Below are positions 1-6,100 of a DNA stretch of 6,680 bases, piece by piece. The stretch is taken from contig JAAOYE010000053.1 in NCBI GenBank assembly GCA_018221175.1, positions 1 to 6,680 of the forward strand, written 5' to 3'. The notes under the pieces were generated by a model that saw nothing but the letters and a program-made list of their open reading frames with translations, made no database searches and had not been told where the DNA came from. The first letter of the stretch is position 1. Every line of letters begins with the position of its first letter. This stretch comes from Candidatus Woesearchaeota archaeon. GTDB taxonomy: Archaea > Nanobdellota > Nanobdellia > Woesearchaeales > BM511. Both the position numbers and the translations under genes were made by a program.

Positions 1-384
1 GAAGTTGTTGTTCATGGGATTGCAGTAAAGCCTGGGAAACCAACACTTATTGGAAAAGTCGATGAAAGATTAGTATTGGGTTTGCCTGGTTATCCATCGT
101 CTGCTCTTTCAAACTTTTATATTCTTGTAAAGCCGCTGATAAATAAGATGATTGGAGCAAATGAAGAATCGGTTTTTGTTGAAAAAAAACTTTCCAGAAA
201 GATTGCATCAACTATTGGACGCTATGAATTTTTAGCTGTAAATATTAGTGAAGAGTATGCCCGGCCTGTTATGAAAGGATCAAGCTCTATCACAACTCTA
301 GCTGATGCTGATGGGTTTTTAGAAATTGATGAGAACACAGAAGTATTGAATAAAGATGAGAAAGTAAGGGTGATACTGTTTTGA
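1..384 (+). CDS. moeA: MoeA, molybdopterin molybdotransferase, C-terminal fragment (5' end outside window)
   Basis: The frame is open from base 1 to a TGA at 382-384, giving the last 127 residues of a protein that normally has about 400. MoeA inserts molybdate (or tungstate) into adenylylated molybdopterin to give the finished cofactor, in the cytoplasm. Visible signatures are HGIAVKPGKP near the start of the fragment (the conserved H-G-x-x-x-K-P-G-K-P strand and loop) and GLPGYPSSAL about 20 residues later, matching the GLPGxPxSA motif at the active site of the MoeA/gephyrin E domain. The remaining part, about residues 60-127 of the fragment, is the small beta-rich domain IV, ending in the strand VRVILF. 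The gene stops inside the first codons of the MOSC gene, so the two are almost certainly co-transcribed and translationally coupled. The promoter and the catalytic N-terminal two thirds are not in the window, so whether the upstream part is intact cannot be judged. Confidence 0.93.
   Translation, partial: EVVVHGIAVKPGKPTLIGKVDERLVLGLPGYPSSALSNFYILVKPLINKMIGANEESVFVEKKLSRKIASTIGRYEFLAVNISEEYARPVMKGSSSITTLADADGFLEIDENTEVLNKDEKVRVILF
368..374 (+). promoter_or_regulatory. Shine-Dalgarno sequence that selects the TTG start of the MOSC gene
   Basis: GGGTGAT lies inside the last codons of moeA, with its GGTGA core 7 nt upstream of the TTG at 381. GGTGAT pairs with the conserved 3' end of 16S rRNA. 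It is the reason to accept TTG at 381 as start, together with the fact that the protein homology begins right there (MKIVSINVS, typical of the MOSC N-terminal strand). Confidence 0.7.
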
Positions 385-809
385 AAATTGTTTCTATTAA
401 TGTAAGCAAACAAAAAGGAACTCCGAAAACATCTGTTGAGTCTGCAGAATTTAAAGTCAACCAAGGGATAGTTGGAGACGCCCATGCTGGACCTGGAGAA
501 AAACAGGTTTCGCTTCTTGCAAAAGAATCGCACGAGCTTTTTGCTCCAATGACAGATGTCTGTTTAAAAAACGGAATTTTTGGCGAAAACATTACAACAA
601 AAGGAATTGAGCTTCACAAACTAAATGTCTGTGACAGGCTGCAAATAGGCGGCGTTGTTTTGCAAATAACAAAGATTGGCAAAGAATGCCACGCGCCATG
701 CTACATTGCAAAGAATGTCGGCTCATGCATAATGCCTCAAAGAGGTGTCTTTGCCAAAGTATTATCTAATGGTAAAATTAAAAAAAATGATTTGATTATT
801 GTTGAATAA
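381..809 (+). CDS. MOSC-domain protein (molybdenum cofactor sulfurase C-terminal-like), stand-alone
   Basis: A 142-residue protein consisting of a single MOSC domain. MOSC domains are beta-barrel proteins thought to carry or transfer sulfur to molybdenum or tungsten cofactor; the small stand-alone forms are usually found beside moa/moe genes, as here. Motifs in order: GIVGDAHAGPG at 29-39, QVSLLAKES at 42-50, FGENIT at 67-72, IGKECHAPC at 99-107, and GSCIMPQRGVFAKVL at 114-128. C103 or C107, conserved in this small MOSC type, is the candidate sulfur carrier; C116 is also conserved. The start is TTG, overlapping the moeA stop as TTGA, with a GGTGA ribosome binding site inside moeA, so translation is coupled to moeA. 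The length is normal for the family. The final 14 bp overlap the end of an opposing gene. The domain assignment is firm; the sulfur-transfer role is inferred from the family, and the target enzyme is unknown. Confidence 0.92.
   Translation: MKIVSINVSKQKGTPKTSVESAEFKVNQGIVGDAHAGPGEKQVSLLAKESHELFAPMTDVCLKNGIFGENITTKGIELHKLNVCDRLQIGGVVLQITKIGKECHAPCYIAKNVGSCIMPQRGVFAKVLSNGKIKKNDLIIVE
780..787 (-). terminator. Oligo-T tract (T8), candidate terminator of the minus-strand transcript
   Basis: Read on the minus strand, a run of eight T follows the stop codon of the 90-residue gene (796-798) by only 8 nt. Archaeal RNA polymerase terminates at such oligo-T runs without needing a hairpin, and I see no strong hairpin here. 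The run sits inside the last codons of the opposing MOSC gene, where it reads as Lys codons. Confidence 0.45.
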
Positions 810-1068
810 GCGAGTAATCTATACCTTCTGGATCAATAATTTCTTTTCCAGTTGATACTCCAACTACAATATAACTTTTTTCATATTCACCTAACTCAGT
901 CATTGGATCTGAAACTTTAGAGTTATTTTTGTCATTATTTTTTTTATTTCGAATATATGATAATGGTGTTCGAACAAATAAACAAAACCCATTAAATAAT
1001 GCTTTTGGATCTTCCTTTATCCCATTATAAACATTTGTTGTTGTACCAATTATTTTATTTAGCCTCAT
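796..1068 (-). CDS. Hypothetical protein, 90 residues, not recognised
   Basis: I do not recognise this protein. It runs from ATG (1066-1068) to TAA (796-798). Support for it being real: a GGTGA ribosome binding site lies 4 nt before the ATG, a TATA-like element lies about 58 nt upstream, there is an in-frame stop upstream and no competing start, and a T8 tract follows the stop. The sequence is soluble-looking, with no convincing membrane helix or signal peptide. It has a basic N-terminal half (residues 1-41), a low-complexity Asn/Lys linker RNKKNNDKNNSK at about 40-51, and an acidic C-terminal half with a hydrophobic strand (SYIVVGVSTG) and the tail DPEGIDYSLIQQ. There is a single Cys (C29) and no metal-binding motif. 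The region is visibly more A/T-rich than the oxidoreductase gene, which may mean relaxed selection or recent acquisition. It converges on the MOSC gene with a 14-bp overlap. It could be a lineage-specific small protein or, less likely, a chance open frame. Confidence 0.55.
   Translation of the reverse strand: MRLNKIIGTTTNVYNGIKEDPKALFNGFCLFVRTPLSYIRNKKNNDKNNSKVSDPMTELGEYEKSYIVVGVSTGKEIIDPEGIDYSLIQQ
923..949 (+). terminator. Plus-strand T-rich tract, candidate terminator of the moeA-MOSC transcript
   Basis: A T5 run (926-930) and a T8 run (938-945) followed by three more T lie 115-140 nt past the MOSC stop codon on the plus strand. Clustered T-tracts of this kind act as archaeal terminators. 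On the other strand the same bases encode the Asn/Lys-rich linker of the 90-residue protein. Confidence 0.35.
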
Positions 1069-1072
1069 TTTT

Positions 1073-1077
1073 TCACC
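1073..1077 (-). promoter_or_regulatory. Shine-Dalgarno sequence of the 90-residue gene
   Basis: On the minus strand the leader reads AAAGGTGAAAAA directly before the ATG; GGTGA is complementary to the 16S rRNA 3' end, with a 4-nt gap to the start. A second, stronger copy (GGGGTGA at 1091-1097) lies 18-20 nt further upstream and has no start codon near it. Confidence 0.55.
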
Positions 1078-1122
1078 TTTTACTATATAATCACCCCTTT
1101 TATACTAATTTTTTAATTATTA

Positions 1123-1130
1123 TATATAAA
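1123..1130 (-). promoter_or_regulatory. TATA-like element upstream of the 90-residue gene
   Basis: TTTATATA on the minus strand begins 3 nt after the TAA of the MATE gene. Archaeal TATA boxes are centred about 26-27 nt before the start of transcription, which would place it near 1100 and give a leader of about 30 nt containing the GGTGA site. The whole intergenic stretch is A/T-rich, so a chance match is possible. Confidence 0.4.
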
Positions 1131-1132
1131 TT

Positions 1133-2476
1133 TTATTGAGATTTAGGGATAATCTTGGTTAAAGCAAGCCTAGAAGCTATTCCTGAAATTATCATTGCAA
1201 TTGACATTCCTGCAAAAATGCCAATACCACCGTAAAGAAACGAGCCAAGATATGATAAAGGAATATAGAGACCAAAAAGCTGAAAAACAATTAAAGCAGC
1301 TGCCTGCATTGGCTTTTGCAAAACATTAAGAACTGTTGTTACAAGATAGAATATTCCCTGAAACCCAAAGCTAAAAGGTATTATCAACATGTACCACGTT
1401 GTTATATCTACAACTAACAAATTATCGTTAAATATCGCGCCAATAAATCTTCCTGTAAAAAATAATAATACAAATAAAAATGCACCCCACATCATTGAAA
1501 ACTTCATAGATAAATTAATCCCCTCTTTGACCCTGTCATATTTTTTTGCAGCCCAGTTTTGACCTATAAACGGCCCCAATACTGATGAAAGAGCAAAGAC
1601 TACTACCAGCGCAAACCATTCTATTCTTGTGCCTATCCCAAACGCAGCTACTGCTTCTGGACCGTACGTTGACAGCATGTTAACAATAACACCTATGGCA
1701 ACTGGAAGCATCATCCTAGTTGTTGCAACAGGCACACCTATATACATTATCTGCTTCCATGAACTCCATATTTCTTTAAGCTTGCATCTGCTAAACGAAA
1801 TCATTTTCTCTCTAAAGTAAAGCACATAAAATGCCACTGCAAATATCAAAAAACGGGATATGATTGTTGCGATTGCAGCACCTTTTAGCTCCATTTTTGG
1901 GATTGGACCAAAGCCAAAGATAAAAATTGGGTCAAGGATAATGTTTGTGATTACTGCAACAAGCATTATCATGCTTGGAGTTTTTGTGTCTCCAGTGGCC
2001 CTAATTGAAAAGTTCCCAACCATCGGCACAATAACAAAAATAACACCAAGATACCAATAAACCATGTAGTCGCTGATAAGGTCGATTACCGGCGGCGGCG
2101 CGCCAAGAAGAGAAAACAAAGGTTTTATAGTAAGAAGCCCGCCAATCACAAAAAACAAGACTATTATTAAAGACAATAATAAACTGTCTGTTGTTAATCT
2201 TTTAATCTTCTTCTCATCACCCCTCCCGATAGCCTGAGAGACAACTGCTGATGTCCCTATCCCAATTCCAAGGGCAAGGCTTGTAATTACCATGATTACA
2301 GGAAATGTGAATGTGAGTGCTGCAAGCTCAAGTGTTCCAAGCCTTCCAACAAAGAATGTGTCTATAAGGTTGAATGCAACCATGCCAACCATGCCAAATA
2401 TCATAGGGGTTGTGAGTTTTACAAGAATTGACTTCACATCGCCAGAAACTAGTTTTGCATTGCGGTTATTTGACAT
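1133..2476 (-). CDS. MATE-family multidrug/cation antiporter (NorM/DinF-like)
   Basis: A 447-residue integral membrane protein with about twelve hydrophobic helices in two homologous halves, the normal size for MATE exporters, which use a proton or sodium gradient to expel cationic or other toxic compounds. N-terminal half: TM1 with NLIDTFFVGRLGTLELAAL at 36-54, then GIGIGTSAVVSQAIGRGD at 70-87, RATGDTKTP at 159-167, and NIILDP at 178-183. C-terminal half: EAVAAFGIGTRIEWFA and GPFIGQNWAAKKYDRV, the mirrored loop motifs. D39, N178 and D182 fall where the archaeal transporter PfMATE has its cation-coupling residues D41, N180 and D184 (alignment from memory, constant offset of 2), which supports a DinF-like, functional antiporter. 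The substrate cannot be deduced. The start ATG is preceded at about 30 nt by a TATA element and by no ribosome binding site, so the mRNA is probably leaderless. Loop residues 127-129 are three consecutive Pro, each CCG. Confidence 0.95.
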   Translation of the reverse strand: MSNNRNAKLVSGDVKSILVKLTTPMIFGMVGMVAFNLIDTFFVGRLGTLELAALTFTFPVIMVITSLALGIGIGTSAVVSQAIGRGDEKKIKRLTTDSLLLSLIIVLFFVIGGLLTIKPLFSLLGAPPPVIDLISDYMVYWYLGVIFVIVPMVGNFSIRATGDTKTPSMIMLVAVITNIILDPIFIFGFGPIPKMELKGAAIATIISRFLIFAVAFYVLYFREKMISFSRCKLKEIWSSWKQIMYIGVPVATTRMMLPVAIGVIVNMLSTYGPEAVAAFGIGTRIEWFALVVVFALSSVLGPFIGQNWAAKKYDRVKEGINLSMKFSMMWGAFLFVLLFFTGRFIGAIFNDNLLVVDITTWYMLIIPFSFGFQGIFYLVTTVLNVLQKPMQAAALIVFQLFGLYIPLSYLGSFLYGGIGIFAGMSIAMIISGIASRLALTKIIPKSQ

Positions 2477-2481
2477 ATTAT

Positions 2482-2488
2482 AAAAAAA
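2482..2488 (-). terminator. T7 tract, candidate terminator of the ferritin-like gene
   Basis: On the minus strand a run of seven T occurs 35 nt after the stop of the ferritin-like gene. It lies between the TATA element and the start codon of the MATE gene, so the end of one unit and the promoter of the next would occupy the same 30 bp. Confidence 0.35.
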
Positions 2489-2500
2489 TTATTATAGATA

Positions 2501-2510
2501 ATTTATATAA
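2501..2510 (-). promoter_or_regulatory. TATA element of the MATE gene (near-leaderless transcript)
   Basis: TTATATAAAT on the minus strand, centred about 30 nt before the MATE ATG and preceded by an A-rich stretch compatible with a TFB-recognition element. The predicted start of transcription is within about 4 nt of the ATG, and no Shine-Dalgarno sequence is present between the two, which fits leaderless or nearly leaderless translation. Confidence 0.55.
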
Positions 2511-2522
2511 TGTTTGTTTAAA

Positions 2523-2999
2523 TCAATATTCTTCTAAGTGCACAAACTCGGCGTCTTCAATCCAAAAGTCAGGCCGAGTTATCATTTCAATAATGTTATG
2601 CATTATTTCTGCGTGCCTGTGCTCTTCATCAGCAATTGTAAGGATTTGCTGCTTAACACCTTCATCATCGACTTTTTCTGCGATTTCTTTGTAAGTTTTT
2701 TCACTGTCTTCTTCAACTTTTTGAATTCTTTTATACATTTTAACCTGGTCATCTGGCAACTTTTCTCCTTTTTCTCTCATCTTTTCAAACATCGTCTTTA
2801 TTCCTTTAAAACTGACTTTTTTCATGTCCGCGTCTGCAGAATCCTTCATGTATTCAAAGAGATGGTAATGCTGTTTTTCCTGCCCGATTAGCATCTGTAA
2901 AATGCTTCTAAGACCTGGGTTTGTAGTTTTAGAAAGGATTTTCTCATACATGAGTATACCTTCAGTTTCCATCTTCATAGCAAATGCAAATGCGTCCAT
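2523..2999 (-). CDS. Ferritin-like/rubrerythrin-type diiron protein without rubredoxin domain
   Basis: A 158-residue helical protein of the ferritin-like superfamily (rubrerythrin/erythrin branch). The two half-motifs of a diiron four-helix bundle are visible: E11 seven residues before Y18 (KMETEGILMY), ExxH at E41-H44 (EKQH), E96 seven residues before Y103, and ExxH at E126-H129 (EHRH). These four Glu and two His are the expected iron ligands. A charged connector of about 45 residues (53-95) separates the halves. The C-terminal tail PDFWIEDAEFVHLEEY is of a kind seen at the end of many anaerobe ferritin-family proteins. There is no Cys at all, so the rubredoxin domain of true rubrerythrin is missing; electrons for any peroxidase activity would have to come from a partner. 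Possible roles are peroxide or oxygen detoxification or iron handling; the family does not settle which. The TATA-to-ATG distance of 28 nt without a ribosome binding site implies a leaderless mRNA. It is divergent from the pyruvate oxidoreductase gene. Confidence 0.88.
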   Translation of the reverse strand: MDAFAFAMKMETEGILMYEKILSKTTNPGLRSILQMLIGQEKQHYHLFEYMKDSADADMKKVSFKGIKTMFEKMREKGEKLPDDQVKMYKRIQKVEEDSEKTYKEIAEKVDDEGVKQQILTIADEEHRHAEIMHNIIEMITRPDFWIEDAEFVHLEEY

Positions 3000-3022
3000 G
3001 ATATGTCAATAAGAATAAATGA

Positions 3023-3031
3023 TATTTAAAT
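3023..3031 (-). promoter_or_regulatory. TATA element of the ferritin-like gene (leaderless transcript)
   Basis: ATTTAAATA on the minus strand, preceded by an A-rich TFB-site-like stretch and centred 28 nt before the ATG at 2999. This spacing puts the start of transcription at or within 1-2 nt of the ATG. No Shine-Dalgarno sequence occurs in between. Confidence 0.55.
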
Positions 3032-3062
3032 TTTGAGTTTAAGAACTAAGATAATCACACTT

Positions 3063-3078
3063 TAAACATTGGTGTTTA
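3063..3078. promoter_or_regulatory. Perfect 6-4-6 inverted repeat between divergent promoters, candidate operator
   Basis: TAAACA (3063-3068) and TGTTTA (3073-3078) are exact reverse complements separated by TTGG. The repeat lies about 30 bp from the TATA element on either side (minus-strand one at 3023-3031, plus-strand one at 3105-3113), a position from which one dimeric regulator could control both genes. A further GTTTAA at 3037-3042 pairs with TTAAAC at 3062-3067. The hairpin would be short, so a protein site is more likely than an RNA structure. Confidence 0.35.
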
Positions 3079-3104
3079 CTTACCACTTCACGATAACAAT
3101 AAAA

Positions 3105-3113
3105 GTTTATAAG
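3105..3113 (+). promoter_or_regulatory. Upstream TATA-like element of the nifJ gene
   Basis: GTTTATAAG preceded by ATAAAA (TFB-site-like). With the usual 26-nt spacing, transcription would start near 3135, giving a leader of about 25 nt that includes the GAGGTGA ribosome binding site. Confidence 0.45.
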
Positions 3114-3128
3114 CAATCTAACAAAAAC

Positions 3129-3137
3129 TATTTAAAT
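3129..3137 (+). promoter_or_regulatory. Downstream TATA-like element of the nifJ gene
   Basis: TATTTAAAT after an A-rich stretch, centred 27 nt before the ATG at 3160. Taken alone it would produce a leaderless mRNA, as for the ferritin-like gene, whose element (ATTTAAATA) is nearly the same. It may instead be a chance A/T-rich match downstream of the real box. Confidence 0.4.
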
Positions 3138-3142
3138 CTCTC

Positions 3143-3149
3143 GAGGTGA
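3143..3149 (+). promoter_or_regulatory. Shine-Dalgarno sequence of nifJ
   Basis: GAGGTGA, a seven-base match to the complement of the 16S rRNA 3' end, 10 nt before the ATG at 3160. An in-frame TAA at 3133-3135 and the absence of other start codons after it fix the start. Confidence 0.65.
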
Positions 3150-3159
3150 ATTTAGTAGA

Positions 3160-6100
3160 ATGTCAGAAAAGCAGCAAAAAACCTTTGCCACTATGGATGG
3201 CAACACCGCAGCATCAAGTGTGGCATACCAATTCTCAGATGTTGCAGCAATTTACCCAATCACCCCATCGTCACCAATGGGTGAACTTGCAGACGAATGG
3301 TCAGCAAAGGGAAAACTTAACCTTTTTGGACAGCCAGTGGAAGTTATAGAAATGCAGTCAGAAGGCGGAGCGTCAGGCGCAATACACGGAGCGCTCTGTG
3401 CAGGTGCACTTACAACCACATTCACAGCCTCCCAGGGACTTTTATTAATGATACCAAACATGCACAAGATTGCTGGAGAGATGCTTCCAACAGTGTTTCA
3501 CGTGTCTGCAAGAAGCCTGGCATGCCAATCCCTATCTATATTTGCAGACCATAGCGATGTCATGGCTACAAGAAATACAGGGTTTGCACTGATGTCGGCA
3601 TCGAGCGTGCAGGAAGTGCAGGACCTTGCAGTAGTCTCACATCTCGCAACCCTTGAAACAAGAGTGCCATTTCTAAACTTTTTTGACGGCTTTAGAACAA
3701 GCCACGAAATACAAAAAATTGAAGTCATTTCACCAGAAACAATGGAGGCTATGCTTAACCAAAAACACGTTGAAGCATTTCGAAATAATGCACTGTCGCC
3801 AGAAAGGCCTGTGGCAAAAGTTGGCGCGCAAAATCCGGATGTATATTTTCAGGGAAGAGAAACAGTAAACAAATACTATGACATAACGCCTGATACAGTA
3901 AAAAAATACATGAAACTGCTAGGAGAAAAAACAGGCAGATACTATAACTTATTTGACTATGTTGGCGACCCAAACGCAGAAAAAATAATCATATCAATGA
4001 CGTCGTCAAATGAGACAATTGAAGAAACTGTTAATTACCTAACTTCCAAAGGAGAAAAAGTTGGCGCAATAAAAGTAAGACTCTACCGTCCATTCTCAAT
4101 AAAAGACTTTGTCGAAGTATTGCCAAAGACTGTTAAAAAAATCGCCGTGCTTGACAGGACAAAAGAGCCTGGCGCCGCAGGTGAGCCTTTATACCTTGAT
4201 ATTGTTGCTGCGCTTAAAGGAAGAAGCGACCTGACTATTATTGGGGGCAGATACGGACTTTCATCAAAAGAATTCACACCAACAATGGTAAAAGCAGTTT
4301 ATGACCACCTTGACAATGAAGCGTTTCACGGATTTACTGTTGGCATTGAAGACGACGTAACAAATAAATCTGTAAAAATCAGAGAAGAAATCGATGCCGA
4401 ACCAGAAGATGTCATCAGATGCAAATTCTGGGGGTATGGTTCTGATGGGACTGTTAGTGCAAACAAAAACTCAATAAAAATCATTGGTGAAAACACAGAT
4501 AAGACGGTTCAGGGCTACTTTTCTTATGACTCAAAAAAGGCAGGAGGAATAACAGTATCTCACCTAAGGTTTGGAAAACAAAAAATCCAGTCACAATACC
4601 TTCTAAAAACAAGCGACTTCATCGCGCTTCACAAACACCCATATATTGGGCGCTATGATATTTTAAAAGGAATAAAAGAAGAAGGAACATTTCTTTTAAA
4701 CAGCCCGTGGAGCCCTCCGCAGGCGTTTAAGAACCTGACAAAAGACATGCAAAAAACAATCATCAAGAAAAAAATCAAGTTCTACACTATTGACGCAACA
4801 AAAATAGCAAAAGAAGTCGGGCTTGGAAACAGAATCAACACTGTTATGCAGGCGGCATTTTTTAAGATATCTGGTATACTGCCAGAAAAAGAAGCAATAC
4901 AGCTTATGAAGGATGCTGCTTTAAAAGTTTTCAAGCATAAAGGAATGGACATTGTCAAGATGAACTGGAAGGCAATAGACAAATCTGCTGCCGCACTAAA
5001 AAAAGTAAAAGTCACAAAAGTCAACATGAAATCAGCACCAGAACTCCAGCTTATCCCAAAAAACGCCGATGCTTTTGCAAAAGAAGTTGTTTTGCCTGTT
5101 ATGATGCTAAAAGGCGACGACATCCCTGTCTCCAAAATGCCAATTGACGGCGCAGTCCCTACTGGGACGATGAAGCTTGAAAAAAGAGGGATCGCAGACA
5201 CTGTTCCAACATGGATCTCAAAACACTGCATTCAATGCGGTTTTTGCGCGTTTGTATGCCCTCACGCTGCTATTAGAATCAAGCAAATCGACCAAAAGAG
5301 CCTAAAAAAAGCCCCAAGATCATTTAAGACTCTCAACTCAAATCTAAAAAACGAGAAAAATCTTAAGTTTAGAGTTCAGGTTTATCCAGAGGATTGCACT
5401 GGATGCGAAAACTGTGTGGTTGAATGCCCGACAAATCCAAAATCGTTGGTAATGACTCCGATAGGTAAAGTTAGAAAAGCGGGTGAAAATCAAAATCAGG
5501 AGTTCTTTGACACCCTTCCTGACGACGTTACTGACGGCGCTTTGCCTGGCACGATTAAGTGGAGCCAGTTAAAAGAGCCATTGTTTGAGTTCTCAGGGGC
5601 ATGCGCAGGATGCGGAGAGACTCCCTACATTAAGATTGCAACGCAGCTTTTTGGCGACAGGATGATTATTGCAAACGCAACTGGCTGCTCATCTATTTTT
5701 GGAGGAACGTTCCCAACTATTCCTTACAGCAAAAACAAGGAAGGCAAAGGTCCTGCGTGGGCAAACAGCTTGTTTGAAGACAATGCTGAGTATGGATTTG
5801 GGTTTAGGCTTGCAATTGACTCAAACAGGCGCCAGCTAAAGACAAACATTGAAAACCTGTTAAAATCAGGAACAACCGACACTCTCAAATCTGCGCTTAA
5901 TGAAATTCTAGGGTTATGGGATAAGACTGATGACGCTGCAAAAAATGCTGCTAAAAAAGTCTTAAAGTGCCTCCCAGAAGCGCTTTCAAAGGCATATGGC
6001 AAATCAAAGCCTATCCTCCAAAAAATTCATGAGTTAAAAGATTACTTTGTTGATAAAAGTGTGTGGGTTATTGGCGGTGACGGTTGGGCATATGACATTG

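Noticed and set aside
222..592. Two overlapping minus-strand open frames of about 100 codons across the moeA-MOSC junction.
   Set aside because: Both strands cannot plausibly code here; the plus-strand frames have clear family motifs, and the antisense frames have no ribosome binding site or recognisable content.
2523..2999. Full rubrerythrin (diiron plus rubredoxin).
   Set aside because: There are no cysteines, hence no CxxC rubredoxin knuckles; only the ferritin-like domain is present, and the gene ends normally.
1133..2999. A single operon of the ferritin-like, MATE and 90-residue genes.
   Set aside because: They are on the same strand, but gaps of 46 and 64 nt each hold a TATA-like element, and the first gap also has a T7 tract. 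The functions are unrelated, so independent units are more likely, although read-through cannot be excluded.
3137..3149. CTCGAG palindrome next to the nifJ ribosome binding site as an operator.
   Set aside because: It is only six bases, overlaps the Shine-Dalgarno sequence, and has no extended symmetry; chance is a sufficient explanation.
3146..3349. A 67-codon plus-strand open frame starting just before nifJ.
   Set aside because: It is out of frame with the conserved YPITP and EGGA motifs of the oxidoreductase and is His/Gln-rich in a way expected from a shifted frame.
4782..5231. A 149-codon open frame on the minus strand.
   Set aside because: It lies wholly inside the nifJ coding sequence, opposite the EKR region, and its translation is a low-quality Ser/Phe/Ile-rich mirror of nifJ codons. 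It has no start signals of its own.
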